Below, piece after piece: positions 7,857-16,688 of a DNA stretch of 64,000 nucleotides (position 1 is the stretch's first letter; each line of letters opens with the position of its first letter). The position numbers were made by a program, and so were the translations under genes. The DNA is from Myxococcus stipitatus DSM 14675. Its GTDB lineage: Bacteria > Myxococcota > Myxococcia > Myxococcales > Myxococcaceae. The notes below the pieces were generated by a model that was given only the letters and a program-made list of their open reading frames with translations, was not told the origin of the DNA and did no database searches. The stretch covers positions 3,348,001 to 3,412,000 of the forward strand of contig NC_020126.1 in NCBI RefSeq assembly GCF_000331735.1, written 5' to 3'.

Positions 7857-10433
7857 TCAGGAGCCCGTTTCGGTGGGCCCTGAGTCGGACGGCGTGGAGG
7901 AGCGAGCCACGTAGCTCACCTGCGGCCCGCCACGAGCCGCGCGAGGGCCGCCCCGGTTCGAATTGGGGTGCTGCGGCCGAGCCCCATTGCCGTTCTGCCG
8001 GGGCTCTCGCATCACGTTGCCACTCGGAGCGGAGGCCGGTGCCGTGTTGACGGCGGGACGGCTCTCCACGATGGGTTGTGCTCCTCGACCCGGGCCTCCC
8101 CGGCGCTGCTCATTGCGAGGAGGCCGTGAGTCGTTCTGCCGGGCTGAACCGTTGGGGCCGCCCTGCTCGCCATTTCCGTTGTCGTAATGGCTGTTCGGCT
8201 CCGAGGACTGGCCATGGGCCTGGCGCTCATGTCGCTCGTTGCGACGTCCGCCCACGGGGGGACGAGGCGAACCGTTGCGAGCGTCCTCCGAACCCGCGCG
8301 AGCCGCGCCGTTGCGCGAGGTGCCCTGGTAGGACCGCTGGCCGTTGTTGCGTGGCTCACCGGTGGAGGACTCCGAGGCGCCACTGCGCGCATCGACCGAA
8401 GAAGCGTGCTGCTCGCCGAGATGCGCGTTGTCCGAATGGGATGCCGACCCATCGTTGCGTGCATCGCCCTGGGAGGAACGAGGTCCGCCATTGCGCCGGC
8501 CGCCCTGGGAGGCTCCGCGCGGACCGCCGTTGCGATTGTCACCCTGGCCGGAGCGAGGCCCACCGTTGCGTCGCTCTTCCAGAGAGAAGCCTTGGCCTTC
8601 GTTGGACGCATCGTCCTGGAAGGAGCGAGGCCCACCGTTGCGTCGCTCACCCCGAGAAGGCGCCTGCCCTCCGTGGGTTGCATCACTCTGGAAGTCAGAA
8701 GGGCCGCCGTTGCCCTGCTCACCTTGGGTGGGAGTTTGCCCCCCGTTGATGGAGTCGCCCTGGAAGGAGCGCGGACTTCCGTTGCGCCGCCCACCCTGGC
8801 CTCCGTTGCGAGTGTCGCCCCGGAAGGAACGAGGCCCACCATTGCGAGCATCGCCCTGTGAGGCGCCTTGCTCTCCTCTGGCCGCGTCGCCCTGGAAGGT
8901 GCCGGGACCTCCGTCGCGACGCCCACCCTGAGAGCCGTGGCCCCCGTTGCGAGTATCTCCCTGGAAGGAGCGAGGCCCACCATTGCGAGCATCACCCTGC
9001 GAAGAGCCTTGCCCTCCGTTGCGCGCATCGCCCTGCGAAGAGCCTTGCCCTCCGTTGCGAGCATCACCCTGGAAGGAGCGAGGCCCACCATTGCGAGCAT
9101 CACCCTGCGAAGAGCCTTGCCCTCCGTTGCGAGCATCACCCTGCGAAGAGCCTTGCCCTCCGTTGCGAGCATCACCCTGGAAGGAGCGAGCCCCACCATT
9201 GCGAGCATCGCCCTGGAAGGAGCGAGGCCCACCATTGCGAGCATCACCCTGCGAAGAGCCTTGCCCCCCGCTGCGAGCATCACCCCGAGGCGGCGGCCGC
9301 GCCGTCGCTCCCCGTTGATCTCCACTCGCCGGTGCCGCACCCGTGCGCGAAGCCGACGGCGCTCCACTCCGCTGTGCCGCGGGCGTCGCGGGCCGGTTGT
9401 TGCCCTGGCGCGGAGGAGGACGCCCTCCACCCCGGCGCCCGCCTCGCTGCGGAGGCGACGCGGGCGGCTTGCCTCGCTCACCACCCCCCTGCCGAAGGAC
9501 CAACGCCTCCAGCTCGCGCAGCTCCGCCTCTTCGGCCTCCTCGGGCGTCATCGCGGCCTTGGCCGGCTCGGGAGCCACCACCTCCTCTGGCTGAGCGCGG
9601 AAGTCGCGTCGCGGGCCTCCTTGCGGCCGCACGTCCGGGCGCCCATCCCGCGCACCTCCCTTGCCTCCCTGCCGACGAGGCGCCTCCCGGAAGTTCCCGG
9701 ACGGCACGAACTCCGGCGTGAGCTCCCGCCGCACATACGCGTTCCAGATTTCGCCCGTGTCGCCCGACATCCCGTTCAGCCACGGCGCGAACGCCGCGAG
9801 GAACTCGCGCACGTTGTCCAGGTCTCGACGGAAGTAGAACTCCGCGCGGTTGTTGCGCGCGGCGGCGATGGTCTGCGGGAAGTCGATGATGGTGGGCCCC
9901 GCCCAACTCATCAGGATGTTGTACGGCGACAGGTCCCCATGGATGAGGTCCGCGCACAGCATGCTGATGACCTGCGCTCGCAGGTCCAGGTACATGTTCT
10001 GCGCATCCTCGGGGGTCGCCGGCGGAGCCTCCACCAGGCGCGGCGCCGGATGGCCCTCCGCGTCGACCACCACCTCCATCAGGAGGATGCCCTCGTAGAA
10101 CATCACCGGCGTCGGGACTCGGACGCCCTGGGCGTGCAGCTTGTACAGCGAATCCGATTCGGCGCTCTTCCACGCCTCCTCGGCGGCGGCCTGCCCGAAG
10201 CGGCTGCCCTTCTCCATGGCGCGACGGGTCCGGGAGTTGCGCACTTCGCGCCCTTCCCGATAGCCCGCATTGTTGCGGAAGTTGCGCTCGTGGCGTTCCT
10301 TGTACAGCTTGGCGGCCACCACCTGCCCGGCGTGCTGGACAAGCCACACCTCCGCCTCCTTTCCCGTCTTCAACTGGCCGATGACGGCCTCGATGATTCC
10401 GTCGGCGAGGAGGGTCTCTAGCGAGTCATTCAT
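7857..10433 (-). CDS. RIO1-type atypical serine kinase with long repetitive Gly/Asn/Arg-rich tail
   Basis: 858 residues. Residues 1-250 form a RIO kinase domain: ATP-binding lysine in VVAAKLYKE, catalytic loop LIHGDLSPYNILM, metal-binding IIDFPQ. After about residue 300 the protein becomes low complexity. A block near residue 380 contains 12-residue units of the form GDARNGGxxSxQ, about 28 copies that degenerate toward the C-terminus, encoded by a 36-bp minisatellite. The final part is basic and Gly/Pro/Arg-rich. RIO kinases act in ribosome maturation; an RGG-like tail would suit RNA binding (inference). I chose ATG 10433 because the kinase fold starts just after MNDSLETLLADGI; upstream in-frame ATGs at 10514 and 10622 add unconserved sequence. 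Confidence 0.85.
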   Translation of the reverse strand: MNDSLETLLADGIIEAVIGQLKTGKEAEVWLVQHAGQVVAAKLYKERHERNFRNNAGYREGREVRNSRTRRAMEKGSRFGQAAAEEAWKSAESDSLYKLHAQGVRVPTPVMFYEGILLMEVVVDAEGHPAPRLVEAPPATPEDAQNMYLDLRAQVISMLCADLIHGDLSPYNILMSWAGPTIIDFPQTIAAARNNRAEFYFRRDLDNVREFLAAFAPWLNGMSGDTGEIWNAYVRRELTPEFVPSGNFREAPRRQGGKGGARDGRPDVRPQGGPRRDFRAQPEEVVAPEPAKAAMTPEEAEEAELRELEALVLRQGGGERGKPPASPPQRGGRRGGGRPPPRQGNNRPATPAAQRSGAPSASRTGAAPASGDQRGATARPPPRGDARSGGQGSSQGDARNGGPRSFQGDARNGGARSFQGDARNGGQGSSQGDARNGGQGSSQGDARNGGPRSFQGDARNGGQGSSQGDARNGGQGSSQGDARNGGPRSFQGDTRNGGHGSQGGRRDGGPGTFQGDAARGEQGASQGDARNGGPRSFRGDTRNGGQGGRRNGSPRSFQGDSINGGQTPTQGEQGNGGPSDFQSDATHGGQAPSRGERRNGGPRSFQDDASNEGQGFSLEERRNGGPRSGQGDNRNGGPRGASQGGRRNGGPRSSQGDARNDGSASHSDNAHLGEQHASSVDARSGASESSTGEPRNNGQRSYQGTSRNGAARAGSEDARNGSPRPPVGGRRNERHERQAHGQSSEPNSHYDNGNGEQGGPNGSARQNDSRPPRNEQRRGGPGRGAQPIVESRPAVNTAPASAPSGNVMREPRQNGNGARPQHPNSNRGGPRAARGGPQVSYVARSSTPSDSGPTETGS
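8455..9285 (-). repeat. 36-bp coding minisatellite inside the RIO kinase gene
   Basis: Tandem 36-bp units encode GDARNGGQGSSQ or GDARNGGPRSFQ. Between roughly 8950 and 9285 the copies are almost identical and alternate in a higher-order order of two QGSSQ units and one PRSFQ unit (108-bp period). Toward 8455 they decay with 1-3 codon indels and substitutions. The indels are multiples of three, so the frame is kept. There are no unique spacers, so it is not a CRISPR array. Confidence 0.93.
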
Positions 10434-10888
10434 TCCGAGGCGGAAGTCCTGAGGGGCTCGGGCGGGTGTACGCAGATGCGCGCGGGCGGCCCTGCTCGCT
10501 CCGCGCAATGGCATGTGAACATCGCGGAAGGCCCTCTTGCTACCGCCTTGACGCCGGGAGCTTCCGGAAGACCCAACGCTCGGCCTGCTAACAGTTTGTC
10601 TGTCGGCGTTCCAGGGTATCAATCGGCCAGCGGAGGGGGTGGGTCACGTCTGACCGTGCCCTGGAGGCCCGCGCGGTGTCATTTCCAGGACGCTGGGCGG
10701 ACCTCCGGGACGAAGCCCGCAGCCCTGGCCGGTGGGCAGGCGGGCAGGGGGACTCGGGCGCACTGCGGGCCAGGGCGGGGAGGGGGCAGGGGGCCGAGAG
10801 GTCGGGCAGAGGGCGACTTGTACGCAGGGGACTGCCGACCCGCACCACGAGAGCGCTACGATGCGCGCCGCCCAGGAGGGGCTCACCC
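10434..10888. other. Intergenic region between divergent RIO kinase and H1/EF-hand genes
   Basis: 455 bp with no gene I can support. It must contain both divergent promoters, but no convincing -35/-10 pair stands out; a TTGACG near 10556 has no matching -10. The AGGAGG-like ribosome site at 10873-10879 belongs to the rightward gene. The frame of the kinase gene remains open leftward-to-rightward up to 10622, so an N-terminal extension cannot be excluded. Confidence 0.5.
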
Positions 10889-11563
10889 ATGGCGACGAAG
10901 AAACGCAAGTCGAGTGCTGCGAAGAAGTCATCCCGGCGCGCCTCCACCGCGAAGAAGCCCGCGGCGAAGAAGTCCGCGGCACGAAAGGCCACCGCGAAGA
11001 AGGCCGCGACGCGAAAGAGCGCCGCGAAGAAGGGCTCGGCGAAGAAGAGCCCTGCGACGAAGAAGGGAGCTGCTCGCAAGAGCGCCGCGAAGAAGGGCGC
11101 GGCTCGGAAGAGCACCACCGCGAAGAAGAAGTCCGGCACCAGCGTGCGAGGTGGCAAGAAGGCCGCGAGTGCGTCCACGCCACGCACCGCCAGGCTGCCC
11201 CCTCCTCGGGAGACCCCCGCTCCGGTGGAGGTCTCCATCGTGGCCTGGGCGGAGCCCGTGGAGGAGGACACGCCGTTCGAGGAGCAGGTGGAGACCTCGT
11301 CCGCGGGCCTCCAGCCGCTCGCCCCCGAGCACGCGGCGGTGGACGAGCTGACCAGCTCCGGCAACGAGCTGCTCGACATCTTCCAGCGCTATGACCGCAA
11401 CCGGACCGGCGCCATCGAGCGCGCGGAGTTCGCGCGGCTGCTGGAGGCGCTCGGGCAGAACGTCACGGACGAGGAGCTGGAGATCGCCCTGGACATCGTC
11501 GACACGGACAACACCGGGCGCATCTCCTGGAGCGAGTTCAAGGTCTGGTGGAACAGCCGCTAG
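10889..11563 (+). CDS. Histone-H1-like basic protein fused to a calmodulin-like EF-hand pair
   Basis: 224 residues. Residues 4-95 are a Lys/Ala-rich tail built from AAKK, ARKS and KKSA units, like the C-terminal tail of histone H1 and bacterial H1-like proteins. An acidic linker follows, then two complete EF-hand loops: DRNRTGAIERAE at 169-180 and DTDNTGRISWSE at 205-216, both with canonical Ca2+ ligands at loop positions 1, 3, 5 and 12. The ATG at 10889 is preceded by AGGAGG at good spacing. The architecture suggests a DNA- or polyanion-binding protein whose state depends on calcium (inference). It stands alone between the RIO kinase and a hybrid histidine kinase. Confidence 0.9.
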   Translation: MATKKRKSSAAKKSSRRASTAKKPAAKKSAARKATAKKAATRKSAAKKGSAKKSPATKKGAARKSAAKKGAARKSTTAKKKSGTSVRGGKKAASASTPRTARLPPPRETPAPVEVSIVAWAEPVEEDTPFEEQVETSSAGLQPLAPEHAAVDELTSSGNELLDIFQRYDRNRTGAIERAEFARLLEALGQNVTDEELEIALDIVDTDNTGRISWSEFKVWWNSR

Positions 11564-11638
11564 GGCGGTGACGCCGGGCAGGCGGGCGCGAGGCCTTTCC
11601 GGGGACGGAAGGGCCGTGGTGTGCCGTCATGGCCGGAA

Positions 11639-11662
11639 GGCTCCCTCCTTGGACTGGGAGCC
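11639..11662 (+). terminator. Hairpin downstream of the H1/EF-hand gene
   Basis: A perfect 7-bp inverted repeat (GGCTCCC/GGGAGCC) with a 10-nt loop lies 75 bp after the stop codon. There is no T-run after it, so it would be at most a weak or Rho-assisted terminator. Confidence 0.3.
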
Positions 11663-11766
11663 CAGGGCACACGTCCTCGGGAAGAGCGGCCGGAGTCCCG
11701 TGTTCGGGTGTCGCTGAATGGTGAGGGGACCCGAGCTGACCTACACTCGGGAGGGTAGGGGGAACG

Positions 11767-14544
11767 GTGTCCGACCTGGCGTCACGAGCACACTCCACCG
11801 TCTTCGAGCACGCGCGCGACGCGGTGCTCGTGCTCGATGCTGCGCAAAGAATCCTGGAGGTGAACCGCGCCGCGGAGCGCATCTTCGGGCCGCGCGCGGA
11901 GCTGGTGGGCACGGCGGTGGTGCGCCTGCTCCCTGGCTGGCGTCCGCCCGATGCACGCGGCGCGCAGGACTCGCCTCACGAGACGGAGCTCGCGGGCCAG
12001 CGTCCGGGCGTCGTGGGCGTGGCCTACTACCTGCGGGTGCAGACGCTCGCGCAGGTGGACGCGCGCGGCGAGGTGCTGGGCTGGGTGCTCCAGCTCCAGG
12101 ACATGCGCGGCAGCCTGGAGGTGGAAGCCTCCATCCGCCAGCAGAAGGAGTTCTTCGAAGCGGTCGTGCGCAACAGCCCGGTCGCCATCGTCACCATCTC
12201 CCGCCAGTTCATCGTGCTCTCGTGGAACCCCGCGGCGGAGCGGCTCTTCGGCTACACGCCGCAGGAGGCGCTGGGCAAACACATCTTCGACCTGGTGGCC
12301 ACCGAGGAGTCCATCCTCCCCGACGCGAAGCGGGCCCAGCGCGACGTCAACCAGCGCGGGCGGGTCCACTCCGTCACGCGGCGGCTGCGAAAGGACCGCA
12401 CCATCGTCGACGTGGAGCTGCTCGCGCTGCCCGTGTCCGTGGGGGGCCGGCAGCTGGGCTTCATCGCCATCTACCACGACATCACCGACCTCCAGCGCGC
12501 GCGGCAGGCGGCCGAGGCCGCCAATCAGGCCAAGAGCCTGTTCCTGGCGACGATGAGCCACGAGATCCGCACGCCGATGAACGCCATCATCGGCATGACG
12601 GGGCTGATGCTGGAGACGCACCTGTCGGAGGAGCAGCGCGAGTTCATCTCCACCATCCGCCAGAGTAGCGAGGCCCTGCTGACGCTGCTCAACGACGTGC
12701 TGGACTTCTCCAAGATCGAGGCGGGGCGGCTCGAGGCGGACCTCCACCCGTTCGACCTGCGGCAGTGCGTGGAGTCGGTGTTGGACTTGTTGGCGGTGCG
12801 CGCCAGCGAGAAGGGGCTGGACCTGGGGGCGGACATCTCGCCGCAGGTGCCGCAGGTGGTGATGGGGGATGCGTCGCGGCTGCGTCAGGTGCTGCTCAAC
12901 CTGGTGGGCAACGCGCTCAAGTTCACCGAGTCCGGAGGCGCGGTGGTGTCGGTGGATGGCACGCGCCGCGGCGATGCGCCGGACGCGCCGTGGGTGCTCT
13001 CCTTCGCCGTGCAGGACACGGGGCCCGGCATCCCCGTCACCAAGCAGCAGGGGTTGTTCCAGCCGTTCAATCAGCTGGACGTGGCGGTGACGCGCAAGTT
13101 CGGCGGCACGGGGCTGGGGCTCGCCATCTCCAAGCGGCTGGTGGAGGCGATGGGCGGGCGCATCTGGGTGGAGAGCGAGGGTGTCCCCGGACGCGGCACC
13201 ACGTTCTTCTTCTCCCTGACCTTGCAGGCCGCGCCCCAGACGACGGCGGGCTATCTGCGCGCGGACCAGCCGGCGTTGCAGGGCCGACGTGTGCTCATCG
13301 TCGACGACAACGCCATCAACCGCCGGCTGTTGGGGCGGCAACTGCAGACCTGGGGCGCGGAGCCGGTGGAGGCGGGCTCGGGGATGGAGGCGCTGGCGAA
13401 GCTGCAGCCCGGTGCGCGCTTCGACCTGGTGCTCATCGACCAGCAGATGCCGGGGCTGGACGGGCCGTCGTTGGCGTCCCGCATCAAGGAGCGCGAGGAC
13501 CTCCAGAAAATTCCGTTGCTGCTTTTGACGTCGACAGGACGTCGCGCGGTGCCACCGCCGGGGTTATTCTCCGCGGTCCTCTCTCGCCCCATGAAGGCCT
13601 CCCACCTCCACGACACCTTGGTGTCCTGCTTCTCCCAGGAAGTGGCTCCGGTGAACGCGGAGCCGCCGCCGCAGGGGACGCTCGCGCCGAGAGAGCGTCC
13701 GGGAGACCGCGTCCCGCTGCGCATCCTGCTGGTGGAGGACAACCCCACCAACCAGCGACTGGCGAGCCTGCTGCTGGACCGGCTGGGCTATCAGGTGCAG
13801 GCGGCCTCCAACGGGCGCGAGGCGCTCGAGTGGTCCATGCGTCAGCGGTTCGACGTGGTGCTCATGGACCTGCAGATGCCGGAGATGGACGGGCTGGAGG
13901 CGACGCGCAGGCTTCGTCGGGAGCTGCCGCCGAAGGTGCAGCCGTGGGTCGTCGCGATGACGGCCAACGCGATGGACTCGGACCGGGAGCAGTGCTTCGA
14001 GGCGGGGATGGACGACTTCCTCGCCAAGCCCATCCGCGTGGAGGCGCTGACCGCCGCGCTCGTGCGCTGCCAGACGCCGCGTCCGGTGGGGGGAGTGCAG
14101 GCGCGCCCTTCTCGCGTCGAGCAGGAGGAGGCTCCGCTCGACGAGGACATCGTGCCGCTGTCGGCGCGCATCCCGGGCCTGAATCCCACGGCGCTGGCGC
14201 GGCTGTGGCGGGAGCTGGGGGCCCAGGCGCCGAACATCCTCCCCGAGCTCATCGACACCGCGCTGCTCAGCATGCCGGGGCTGCTGGACGATGCCTTCTC
14301 CGCGCTGCGGCAGGGCGTGCTGGACGACGTGAGCCGGGCGGCGCACACGCTCAAATCCAATGCGGCGTGGTTTGGTGTCTCCGCGCTGGAGGCGGTGTGC
14401 CGGGACATCGAGCTGCGCGCGGACGCGGGAGAGCTCCACGGGTTGCGGGAGCGCCTGGAGCGCTGCCGGGTGGAGCTGGAGACGGCGCGGGAGATGTTGT
14501 CGCGCCTGCGTGACAGCATGGGTGTGAGCGAGTCTCGGAGCTGA
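11767..14544 (+). CDS. Hybrid sensor histidine kinase: PAS-PAS-HisKA-HATPase-REC-REC-Hpt
   Basis: 925 residues, no transmembrane helix, so a cytoplasmic sensor. Two PAS domains (about 10-105 and 130-245) precede the HisKA domain with His265 in MSHEIRTPMNAIIG. The ATPase domain shows DTGPGIP and GGTGLGLAISKRLVE. Receiver 1 has Asp558 (LIDQQMPGLDG) but Arg instead of the conserved Lys (LSRPMKAS). Receiver 2 is canonical with Asp701 (LMDLQMPEMDG) and FLAKPI. A C-terminal Hpt domain carries His860 in AAHTLKSNAAWFG. All parts of a phosphorelay except an output regulator are in one chain; its partner is not in the window. The GTG start at 11767 follows a GAGGG-type ribosome site. Confidence 0.95.
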   Translation: MSDLASRAHSTVFEHARDAVLVLDAAQRILEVNRAAERIFGPRAELVGTAVVRLLPGWRPPDARGAQDSPHETELAGQRPGVVGVAYYLRVQTLAQVDARGEVLGWVLQLQDMRGSLEVEASIRQQKEFFEAVVRNSPVAIVTISRQFIVLSWNPAAERLFGYTPQEALGKHIFDLVATEESILPDAKRAQRDVNQRGRVHSVTRRLRKDRTIVDVELLALPVSVGGRQLGFIAIYHDITDLQRARQAAEAANQAKSLFLATMSHEIRTPMNAIIGMTGLMLETHLSEEQREFISTIRQSSEALLTLLNDVLDFSKIEAGRLEADLHPFDLRQCVESVLDLLAVRASEKGLDLGADISPQVPQVVMGDASRLRQVLLNLVGNALKFTESGGAVVSVDGTRRGDAPDAPWVLSFAVQDTGPGIPVTKQQGLFQPFNQLDVAVTRKFGGTGLGLAISKRLVEAMGGRIWVESEGVPGRGTTFFFSLTLQAAPQTTAGYLRADQPALQGRRVLIVDDNAINRRLLGRQLQTWGAEPVEAGSGMEALAKLQPGARFDLVLIDQQMPGLDGPSLASRIKEREDLQKIPLLLLTSTGRRAVPPPGLFSAVLSRPMKASHLHDTLVSCFSQEVAPVNAEPPPQGTLAPRERPGDRVPLRILLVEDNPTNQRLASLLLDRLGYQVQAASNGREALEWSMRQRFDVVLMDLQMPEMDGLEATRRLRRELPPKVQPWVVAMTANAMDSDREQCFEAGMDDFLAKPIRVEALTAALVRCQTPRPVGGVQARPSRVEQEEAPLDEDIVPLSARIPGLNPTALARLWRELGAQAPNILPELIDTALLSMPGLLDDAFSALRQGVLDDVSRAAHTLKSNAAWFGVSALEAVCRDIELRADAGELHGLRERLERCRVELETAREMLSRLRDSMGVSESRS

Positions 14545-14625
14545 ACCCCTGCCACGATGAGCGTGGTCAGCCGTCCGGATGACGTCTCGTCCCTGGCCGG
14601 CCGCGATACCCCTTTGAGGTGGATG

Positions 14626-15891
14626 ATGAGTGACTCCCGGATTCGAGGGCTGGAGGAAGTGGACCGTCTGTCGGTGCCCCTGCCTCACGGCACGGAGGTG
14701 ACGACGCGCGTGGAGCGGCTCACCACGGGAGGGCGGCGCATCCCTCAGGGCGTGGTGGGGCGCGTGGTGCGCGCCCGGGATGGGGGGCTCGACATCCAGA
14801 TCGTGGGCGTGGGGGAGGTGTGGTTCGCGCGCGAGGAGTTGGTGCCTCGGCGTCCGGGGCAGGTCCAGTTCGCGCGGCGTCGCGAGGCCGCGTGGCAGGC
14901 GCTGGGGCCCTGCGTGGTGCTGGAGACCCGCGTGGGCAGTCATGCCTGGGGCCTGGCGAACGCGCAGTCGGACGTGGACGTGCGAGGTGTCTTCGCGCTG
15001 CCGCTCCCCTGGACACTGGGGTTGGTGGACCCGCCGATGGACCTGGTGAGCGCCGACGGAAGCACCACCTACTGGGAGGTGCGCAAGACGGTGGAGCAGG
15101 CGCTGCGGGCCGACCCGAACACCCTGGAGACCTTGTTCGTCCCGGGCGCGAAGCCGCTGGACGAATTGGGGGAGTGGCTGCTGGCGGAGCGCGAGGCCTT
15201 CGTCTCTCAGGCCATCTTCGGCAGCTTCGGCCGGTACGCGATGAGTCAGCTCGACAAGCTCACGCGCAGCCAGCGGCTCGCCGAGCACCGTGACTTGCTC
15301 CTGGAGTGGCTGTGTGAAGACCCCACGCCGGACCTGGACGAAGTGGCGCAGCGGCTCGCGGCGGTGTCGCCTCGGCAGTCGCCCACGGAGCAGGACGCGC
15401 TGCTGGCGGCGAAGACGTATGTGAAGCAGCTCTACCGCTCGCTCTGGGACCAGGGGCTGCTGACGGCCAACGACTTCGCGGCGCTCACCACCTATGCGCG
15501 GGGAGGGGGCCAGCGTCCGCCGTCGGCTCGCGAGCTGCGGCCGAAGAACGCCTACAACCTGCTGCGCCTGATTGCGACCGCCACGGGATGGCTGCGCCAC
15601 GGCGAGCCCGTGTTCGAGGCGACGGGCGGCTTGAAGGCACGGCTGTTGGACATCAAGGCCGGGCAGGTGCCGCTCGAAGAAGTGCTGCGGGACGCGGAGG
15701 CCATGGCGCCCGAGCTGGAGGCGGCGCGACGGGAGAGCAGGTTGCCGGAGCATCCCGACTATCCGAGGGCGGACCGGCTGTTGCGGCGCGTGGGCGAGGA
15801 AGTGGCGCGGCGCTGGGTGTTGAAGGTGCCGGGCGCGCTGGGACGCGAGGCGCCCGCGGCCCCGGAGACGGAGTGGAGGGACTCGGAATGA
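14626..15891 (+). CDS. DNA polymerase beta-superfamily nucleotidyltransferase (RlaP/COG3541-like)
   Basis: 421 residues. After a ~100-residue N-terminal region, the nucleotidyltransferase signature reads GSHAWGLANAQSDVDVRGV, i.e. G-S followed by D-x-D about ten residues later, as in COG3541 proteins associated with RNA repair. The rest is helical, with no further known domain. I chose ATG 14626 (GAGG seven bases upstream); ATG 14623 and a start at 14557 are in frame. Its stop overlaps the next gene, also a nucleotidyltransferase, as ATGA. The pair probably acts as one functional unit. RNA-end modification is inferred from the family. Confidence 0.82.
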   Translation: MSDSRIRGLEEVDRLSVPLPHGTEVTTRVERLTTGGRRIPQGVVGRVVRARDGGLDIQIVGVGEVWFAREELVPRRPGQVQFARRREAAWQALGPCVVLETRVGSHAWGLANAQSDVDVRGVFALPLPWTLGLVDPPMDLVSADGSTTYWEVRKTVEQALRADPNTLETLFVPGAKPLDELGEWLLAEREAFVSQAIFGSFGRYAMSQLDKLTRSQRLAEHRDLLLEWLCEDPTPDLDEVAQRLAAVSPRQSPTEQDALLAAKTYVKQLYRSLWDQGLLTANDFAALTTYARGGGQRPPSARELRPKNAYNLLRLIATATGWLRHGEPVFEATGGLKARLLDIKAGQVPLEEVLRDAEAMAPELEAARRESRLPEHPDYPRADRLLRRVGEEVARRWVLKVPGALGREAPAAPETEWRDSE

Positions 15892-16679
15892 AGGGCACCC
15901 TGAAGGAGCACGAGCAGCGGGTCGCGGACCGCGTGCTCGACGAGGAGTCCGCGAAGCGAGAGCACCTGGTGGTGGCCTTGTCGGGCGCTCATGCGTATGG
16001 GTTTCCCTCGCCCGACAGCGACCTGGACTTGAAGTCCATCCACGTGGCGCCCACGGCCATGCTCCTGGGCCTGCAACCCCGGCAGCTCAACGCCGAGCGA
16101 CTCCAGGTGGTGGACGGCGTGGAGGTGGACTACTCGTCCAACGAGCTCCAGCCTGTCCTCCAGGGACTCTTGCAAGGCAATGGCAACTACCTGGAGCGGT
16201 TGGTGGGCGCCATCCCGGTGCGAGTGTCTCCGGAGCTGGCGCCCGTCCAGCCGCTGGTGCGCGCGGTGATGTCCCAGCGGATGCACCGGCACTACCGGGG
16301 CTTCGCGCACGGACAGCTTCGGGAGTGGGAGAAGAGTGGCTTCCGCTCCGTGAAGAAGCTGCTCTACGTGCTGCGCACCACGTTGACCGGGACGCACCTG
16401 CTGCGCACCGGTGAGGTGGAGACGGACGTCACCGAGCTGCTGGACGCGAACGGCTTCGCGGAGGCCCACGAGCTGGTGACGCAGAAGCAGCGCGGTGAGA
16501 AGAGCGAGCTGCCGGATGCGCTCAGCGAGAAGTGGCGCGCACAGGTGGCGCGCTCCTTCGAGGTGCTGGATGCGGCGCTGGCGGCGTCCGTGCTGCCGGA
16601 GGAGCCTCCCTCGGGCGCGGTGGAGGCGCTGGAGGCGTGGATGCTGGACCTCCGGCGGCGGCGGTTCGATTCGCGCTGA
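15888..16679 (+). CDS. Second nucleotidyltransferase, coupled to the first
   Basis: 263 residues with the signature SGAHAYGFPSPDSDLDLKS, another G-x9-D-x-D metal-binding motif of the polymerase beta superfamily. It shares the same overall fold type as the preceding protein but is shorter and clearly diverged. The ATGA overlap with the previous stop shows translational coupling. The tandem suggests a heteromeric or sequentially acting pair. Substrate not determinable. Confidence 0.8.
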   Translation: MKGTLKEHEQRVADRVLDEESAKREHLVVALSGAHAYGFPSPDSDLDLKSIHVAPTAMLLGLQPRQLNAERLQVVDGVEVDYSSNELQPVLQGLLQGNGNYLERLVGAIPVRVSPELAPVQPLVRAVMSQRMHRHYRGFAHGQLREWEKSGFRSVKKLLYVLRTTLTGTHLLRTGEVETDVTELLDANGFAEAHELVTQKQRGEKSELPDALSEKWRAQVARSFEVLDAALAASVLPEEPPSGAVEALEAWMLDLRRRRFDSR

Positions 16680-16688
16680 GCGCGAGCG

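Noticed and set aside
8455-9285. CRISPR-like array of 36-bp repeats
   Set aside because: The repeats are directly adjacent with no unique spacers, are in one reading frame, and encode a glycine-rich tail of the RIO kinase.
8868-10421. Long plus-strand frame opposite the RIO kinase gene
   Set aside because: Shadow of the kinase and its repeats; no conserved motif and no ribosome site.
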